A stretch of DNA of 64,000 nt. It comes from JANJTY01 sp038257155 (GTDB lineage Bacteria; Pseudomonadota; Gammaproteobacteria; Xanthomonadales; Xanthomonadaceae). The stretch spans positions 1-64,000 of the forward strand of contig JBBSJP010000020.1 in NCBI GenBank assembly GCA_038257155.1, given 5' to 3'. The translations under genes were made by a program, and so were the position numbers. The notes under the pieces were generated by a model. It was not told where the DNA came from, searched no databases, and saw nothing but the letters and a program-made list of their open reading frames with translations. Positions 60,231 to 64,000 of the stretch are shown here, one piece after another; the first letter of the stretch is position 1, and the number at the start of each line of letters is the position of its first letter.

Positions 60231-61754
60231 GATGCAGGCTCCTGGCTACGCGCCATCCTCACCGCACCTGTCTACGACGTCGCCAAACGCACCCCACTTG
60301 AGCCGGCACCGCGGCTGTCGGCGCGGCTTGGCGCCAACGTGCTGCTCAAGCGTGAAGACCTGCAACCGGTGTTCTCGTTCAAGCTGCGCGGCGCCTACAA
60401 CCGTCTGGTGCAGCTGACTGCCGAAGAACGCGCACGCGGCGTGCTGGCGATCTCGGCCGGCAATCATGCACAAGGCGTGGCGCTGGGCGCGCGGGAGCTG
60501 GGCATCGATGCGCTGATCGTGATGCCCGCCACCACGCCACGCATCAAGGTCGAGGCGGTGCGCGCGCTGGGTGCACGCATCGAACTGCATGGCGACAGCT
60601 ATGACGAAGCCGCCCGCCACGGCATGCAGCTGGCGACGGAGCAGGGCCGCAGCCTGATCCATCCCTACGACGATCCGGCCGTCATCGCCGGGCAGGGCAC
60701 GGTGGCGATGGAGTTGCTTGCACAGCGCCATGGACGGCTCGATGCGGTATTCATCCCGGTCGGCGGTGGCGGGCTGTGCGCCGGCATGGCGGTCTATTTG
60801 AAGAGCCTCGATCCGTCAATCCGGGTGATTGCAGTGGAACCTGCTGACGCCGCCTGTCTCAAGGCAGCACTGGAGGCCGGCGAGCCCACGCCCTTGGCCG
60901 AAGTCGGTCTGTTCGTCGACGGCTGCGCGGTACGCACCATCGGCACCCATACCTTCGCCCTGCTTCGCGAGTTCGTCGATGAGGTGGTGACAGTCGACAG
61001 CGACCAGGTCTGCGCCGCGATCCGCGACGTGTTCGAGGACACCCGCAGCATCGTCGAGCCAGCTGGAGCCCTGGCGTTGGCCGGCCTGAAACGTTGGGTG
61101 GCCGAGCACGGCGGCGAGGAGCGCAACCTGGTCGCGGTGCTGTCCGGCGCCAACATGAATTTCGATCGCCTGGGTCACATTGCCGAGCGCGCCGAGATCG
61201 GCGAGCAACACGAGGCGCTGTTCGGCGTCACCATTCCCGAGCGTCCCGGCAGTTTCCTGGATTTCTGCCGCGTGATCGGGCAGCGCGCCGTGACCGAGTT
61301 CAACTACCGCTATCACTATGCGCAGGCCGCGCAGGTCTATGTCGGCATCGCACTGAAGGGCGGCAGCGCCGAGCGCATCGCCATCCGCCAGGCACTGCAG
61401 GACGCCGGCTACGCGGCGGCTGACTACACCGAGAATGAACTGGCGCGCCTGCATGTGCGGCACCTGGTCGGCGGACCGGCGGCCAGCGAAACGCGTGAAC
61501 GCGTGTTCCGCTTCGAGTTTCCCGAGCGCCCGGGTGCCCTGCTGCGCTTTCTGGAAACCCTCGGCACACGCTGGAACATCTCCCTGTTCCATTACCGTAA
61601 CCACGGTGCGGCCTACGGTCGGGTGTTGGCCGGCTTCCAGGTCGAGGCCCCTGATGATGCCGACTTTGAAGCTGGTCTGGCGCGCCTGGCCTTCTGGTGC
61701 CGCGAGGAGAGCGACAACCCGGCGTTGCGTCAGTTTCTTGGTGCCACGCCTTGA
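60159..61754 (+). CDS. ilvA: Threonine ammonia-lyase IlvA (biosynthetic)
   Basis: This 531-residue PLP enzyme begins isoleucine synthesis. The PLP lysine is in VFSFKLRGAYNRL, the glycine loop is VGGGGLCAGMA, and the C-terminal half has two ACT-like regulatory domains (VTIPERPGSFLDFCRV and FEFPERPGALLRFLETL), as in feedback-regulated IlvA. The start is uncertain: the region before WLRAILTAPVYDVAK is a palindromic repeat encoding HPLPNPSPNGRG, and no ATG is in frame after it. A GTG at 60159 or at 60051 must be used. Position alignment with E. coli IlvA suggests the original start was overwritten. Confidence 0.92.
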   Translation: MHAATDPTPYSHPLPNPSPNGRGADAGSWLRAILTAPVYDVAKRTPLEPAPRLSARLGANVLLKREDLQPVFSFKLRGAYNRLVQLTAEERARGVLAISAGNHAQGVALGARELGIDALIVMPATTPRIKVEAVRALGARIELHGDSYDEAARHGMQLATEQGRSLIHPYDDPAVIAGQGTVAMELLAQRHGRLDAVFIPVGGGGLCAGMAVYLKSLDPSIRVIAVEPADAACLKAALEAGEPTPLAEVGLFVDGCAVRTIGTHTFALLREFVDEVVTVDSDQVCAAIRDVFEDTRSIVEPAGALALAGLKRWVAEHGGEERNLVAVLSGANMNFDRLGHIAERAEIGEQHEALFGVTIPERPGSFLDFCRVIGQRAVTEFNYRYHYAQAAQVYVGIALKGGSAERIAIRQALQDAGYAAADYTENELARLHVRHLVGGPAASETRERVFRFEFPERPGALLRFLETLGTRWNISLFHYRNHGAAYGRVLAGFQVEAPDDADFEAGLARLAFWCREESDNPALRQFLGATP

Positions 61755-61860
61755 GGGTCCAAGGCGGCGGACCTTGCTTCCCGCGCTCCTGCATCAGGCG
61801 AATTAGGCATCCGTAAGCTGCTGCGGCGATACTCTGCGCCTTGTCCTGGTTCCGGTCTGC

Positions 61861-62652
61861 ATGCGCGCTTTTTTCCTGACACTGGTGCTGTTCTCTTCGC
61901 CGGCCCTGGCTTGGGGTGAATTCGGTCATCGTCTGGTCGGTGAGCTGGCCGAGCGCCAGCTCTCCTCGGCTGCCCGCGCCGCAGTGGCCGAGCTGCTCCA
62001 GCATGAGCGGGAGCCGACCCTGGCGGGCGTGGCCGCATGGGCCGATCAGGTCCGTGAAGCCGAACTGGAAGACTACGCGCACACGCGCAGCTGGCATTTC
62101 CTCAACTTTCCCAGCCTCGACTGCGATTACGTGCCGGCGCGCGATTGCCCGGATGGCAACTGCATCGTGGCTGCAATCACCAGTCAGGCGCGCGTGTTGG
62201 CTGATCGCAGTCAGCCCGCGATGTTGCGCACCGAGGCCCTCAAGTTTCTGGTGCACTTGATTGGCGATGTGCACCAGCCCCTGCATGCCGGGCTCGCCCG
62301 CGATCGCGGTGGCAACAACTTCCAGGTCAACGTGAGTGGGCAGGGCAGCAATCTGCATGTCGTGTGGGATTCGACGATCCTGCGTGGCGGACCTCGCGGC
62401 ATCACTGCGTACGCTGCGTATCTCGAGCAGGGCCTGGTCGACGTGGACAGCAGCACGAAGGCGGCGCCAAATGCCGCCGCGGCGTGGGCGCTGGAGTCGT
62501 GCCGTCTGTTGCGTGAGCAGGAAATCTACCCGTCAAGGCGCCGCATCGGCCCGGCCTACCTGGATCGCTTCCGCCCCCTGGCCGAAAGGCGCCTGCAGCA
62601 GGCTTCCCAGCGGCTGGCCGAAGTACTGGAGACGGCTCTGGCACCGAAATGA
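61861..62652 (+). CDS. S1/P1-type secreted nuclease
   Basis: This encodes 263 residues. A signal peptide ends at ALAW, placing the zinc-ligand Trp at the mature N-terminus (WGEFGHRLVGELA). Further ligands are in SWHFLNFPSLD, FLVHLIGDVHQPLHAG and DRGGNNFQVN, and near HVVWDSTIL. This is the three-zinc S1/P1 fold that cleaves single-stranded nucleic acids and 3'-nucleotides. It lies in the same orientation as the acid phosphatase that follows. Confidence 0.88.
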   Translation: MRAFFLTLVLFSSPALAWGEFGHRLVGELAERQLSSAARAAVAELLQHEREPTLAGVAAWADQVREAELEDYAHTRSWHFLNFPSLDCDYVPARDCPDGNCIVAAITSQARVLADRSQPAMLRTEALKFLVHLIGDVHQPLHAGLARDRGGNNFQVNVSGQGSNLHVVWDSTILRGGPRGITAYAAYLEQGLVDVDSSTKAAPNAAAAWALESCRLLREQEIYPSRRRIGPAYLDRFRPLAERRLQQASQRLAEVLETALAPK

Positions 62653-62704
62653 GGCGCGGCAAAGCGCGGTCTCGATGGCATGGTTCTCGAATCAGGAGTT
62701 GAGC

Positions 62705-63610
62705 ATGAATGTCGTTCGTCGCATCACCACTTCCTCGCAATGCCGTGCAGCCGCGTTGCTGCTCTTGCTCGGTTTTCTTGGGGGTTGTGCAACTCCTGCC
62801 CAACGTGGCTCCGATGCGCAGGCTGCCAGCCATGCTGCCCACGACAATCTCAACGCAAGCTTGTGGATGCAGGCTTCAGCCGAGTACCACGCAGCGGTGG
62901 CGGGCAGCTACGCCCTGGCGCGACAGCAACTCGATGCGGCGCTGGCAGATTCGACCTGGGATGCCCTGCCGCCTACCGAGCGCGCCGCCATCGCACGGCG
63001 CAGTTTCGAGAGCCTGCCGCCGGCTGTCATCGCCGACGCGGACGAAACCCTGATCGACAATTCGCCATTCCAGGCGCGCGATATTCTTGCCAACCGTAAG
63101 TTTGACTCCAGCAACTGGCTTGCATGGGTCAGCGAATCTCGTGCCCGGGCATTGCCCGGCGCGGTCGAGTTTGCCCAGTACGCGGCCAGTCGCGGGGTCA
63201 CGGTTTACTACGTCACCAATCGTGATGCGCCGGCCGAGCTCGAGGCGACGATCGCAAACTTGCGCAAGCTCGGCTTTCCTGTGGCCGAAGACGCCAGCAA
63301 TGTGTTGCTGCGTGGCGATCCACGTGCGCCGGCGCGCGAAAAGGGCGAGCGGCGGCGCTGGGTCGGCGAACGACATCGCGTTCTGTTGATGTTGGGCGAC
63401 AACCTCGGCGACTTCCTCGACGGCATCAAGGTGGGCCGTGAGCAGCGTCAGGCCTTGGTCGAAGCACATGCCGGATTTTGGGGTGCGCGCTGGATCATGC
63501 TGCCAAATCCCAGCTATGGCTCTTGGGAAGACGCCGAGATGCTGGACTGCGGAGAGAGCGGCAAGGGCAATCCGACCGCCTGCAAGCGCAGCCGCCTGCG
63601 CCAGGATTGA
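62705..63610 (+). CDS. Acid phosphatase lipoprotein, e(P4)/OlpA family (HAD)
   Basis: The 301-residue protein has lipobox L-G-G-C near residue 25, then the HAD motif VIADADETLIDNSPFQ (DxDxT) near residue 110, YYVTNRDAP, and GDNLGDFLDG as motif IV. AGGAG precedes the ATG by 7 nt. The family hydrolyses nucleotides and phosphomonoesters at the cell surface. With the nuclease just upstream it forms a plausible nucleic-acid-phosphate scavenging pair. Confidence 0.88.
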   Translation: MNVVRRITTSSQCRAAALLLLLGFLGGCATPAQRGSDAQAASHAAHDNLNASLWMQASAEYHAAVAGSYALARQQLDAALADSTWDALPPTERAAIARRSFESLPPAVIADADETLIDNSPFQARDILANRKFDSSNWLAWVSESRARALPGAVEFAQYAASRGVTVYYVTNRDAPAELEATIANLRKLGFPVAEDASNVLLRGDPRAPAREKGERRRWVGERHRVLLMLGDNLGDFLDGIKVGREQRQALVEAHAGFWGARWIMLPNPSYGSWEDAEMLDCGESGKGNPTACKRSRLRQD

Positions 63611-63881
63611 AGCGCCAAGCCCTGGTTTAAGGCGATAGCCGGCCTTTCCAGAGAGGCCCGCTGTGGGGGAGGCCGCGCAAGCGCGCGGCTGCTGAGGATT
63701 TGGCAGGACCAACAAGGCCGCGGGAGCAGGGCGCTCGGGTTCGACGTATCGACTCGCGCCGCTCCGACGCCACCCTGGCTGATTTCACCCCTACAATGTC
63801 GTATCCGCCACTTCGTGAAGGCTCTGTCGCGGCTCACGCTGTGTCCACACCCGGTCACCCGACCGGTCCCTGGAGACCACC
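63611..63881. other. Intergenic gap with no recognised gene
   Basis: This 271-bp gap follows the acid phosphatase. A TACAAT box at 63791-63796 could be a -10 element for the next gene without a clear -35. GCCGCGCAAGCGCGCGGC near 63672-63690 can fold. Confidence 0.35.
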
Positions 63882-64000
63882 ATGAAACGCAGCAATCTGC
63901 TCCTGCTTGCTCTTGCAGCCCTCAGCACCGGTGCCATCGCCTCGATCCCCTCACCTGCGCCGGTCTACAGCGAGGGCAGCCAGTACACCGCGGTCCTGCA
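63882..64000 (+). CDS. Start of an exported protein (truncated by window end)
   Basis: The first 39 codons are visible: MKRSNLLLLALAALSTGAIA is a signal peptide and SIPSPAPVYSEGSQYTAV begins the mature part. The rest lies beyond the window. No function can be given from this part. Confidence 0.6.
   Translation, partial: MKRSNLLLLALAALSTGAIASIPSPAPVYSEGSQYTAVL

Overview
The window is a GC-rich (mid-60s % by eye), densely coded bacterial chromosome segment. Gene content, the order comF | bioB-bioF-bioH-bioC, a single ilv-leu operon with an IlvM-type small subunit, and abundant palindromic intergenic repeats all suggest a gammaproteobacterium of the Xanthomonadales/Lysobacterales group. That is an inference from content and style, not from a marker gene. 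No rRNA, tRNA, CRISPR array, transposase or integrase was found.

Layout. 1-405: the end of a 95-bp tandem repeat array. 445-8584: a small lipoprotein, ubiA, a secreted CAP-domain protein, a ComF-type phosphoribosyltransferase divergent from the biotin operon bioBFHC, then a convergent patatin-like lipase. 8833-13542: a structured leader and a 1506-residue secreted protein with four ~286-residue repeats. 13769-24283: a WYL regulator, an anchored unknown protein, a PagL-like lipid A deacylase, a truncated duplicate of a molybdoenzyme gene, a three-gene SoeABC-type sulfite dehydrogenase, a lipoprotein 5'-nucleotidase, a terminal-inverted-repeat element and a DUF4124-like protein. 24426-33921: a TPR diguanylate cyclase, an alpha/beta hydrolase, a site-2-protease-like membrane protein, a TPR/PAS-like sensor, two small Cys-containing secreted paralogues, a Crp/Fnr-type regulator and a small membrane protein. 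34221-43283: secreted proteins with a GFE tail, a collagen-like protein, an SDR, two lipoproteins, SppA, a MATE exporter, and DUF3667 and DUF4286 proteins. 43343-47478: a DUF3106 protein with a sigma-factor-like membrane protein, a pair of DnaA boxes and priA. 47522-61754: a leader peptide and attenuator followed by ilvD-ilvC-ilvG-ilvM-leuA-ilvE-leuC-leuD-leuB-ilvA. 61861-64000: an S1/P1 nuclease, an acid-phosphatase lipoprotein and the start of a secreted protein.

How the genes work together. The ilv-leu block holds the isoleucine, valine and leucine enzymes. It is preceded by a 49-codon leader with alternating Leu/Val codons ending in Ile, a terminator hairpin and a complementary antiterminator segment, so it is probably controlled by ribosome-mediated attenuation. 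soeABC would pass electrons from cytoplasmic sulfite oxidation to the quinone pool. The nucleotidase, nuclease and acid phosphatase point to periplasmic or surface nucleotide and phosphate scavenging.

Most unusual features. (1) A palindromic repeat family (core CCCCTCTCCC/GGGAGAGGGG) lies inside reading frames: it is translated within SoeA and SoeB, supplies the C-terminus of IlvD and the N-terminal region of IlvA, and fills three gaps of the ilv-leu operon. (2) A shared F-x-x-G-F-E motif lies at or near the C-terminus of four otherwise unrelated exported proteins. (3) The attenuator, the paired DnaA boxes before priA, the sigma-like/membrane fusion beside DUF3106, and several MITE-like inverted-repeat elements are further points to check.
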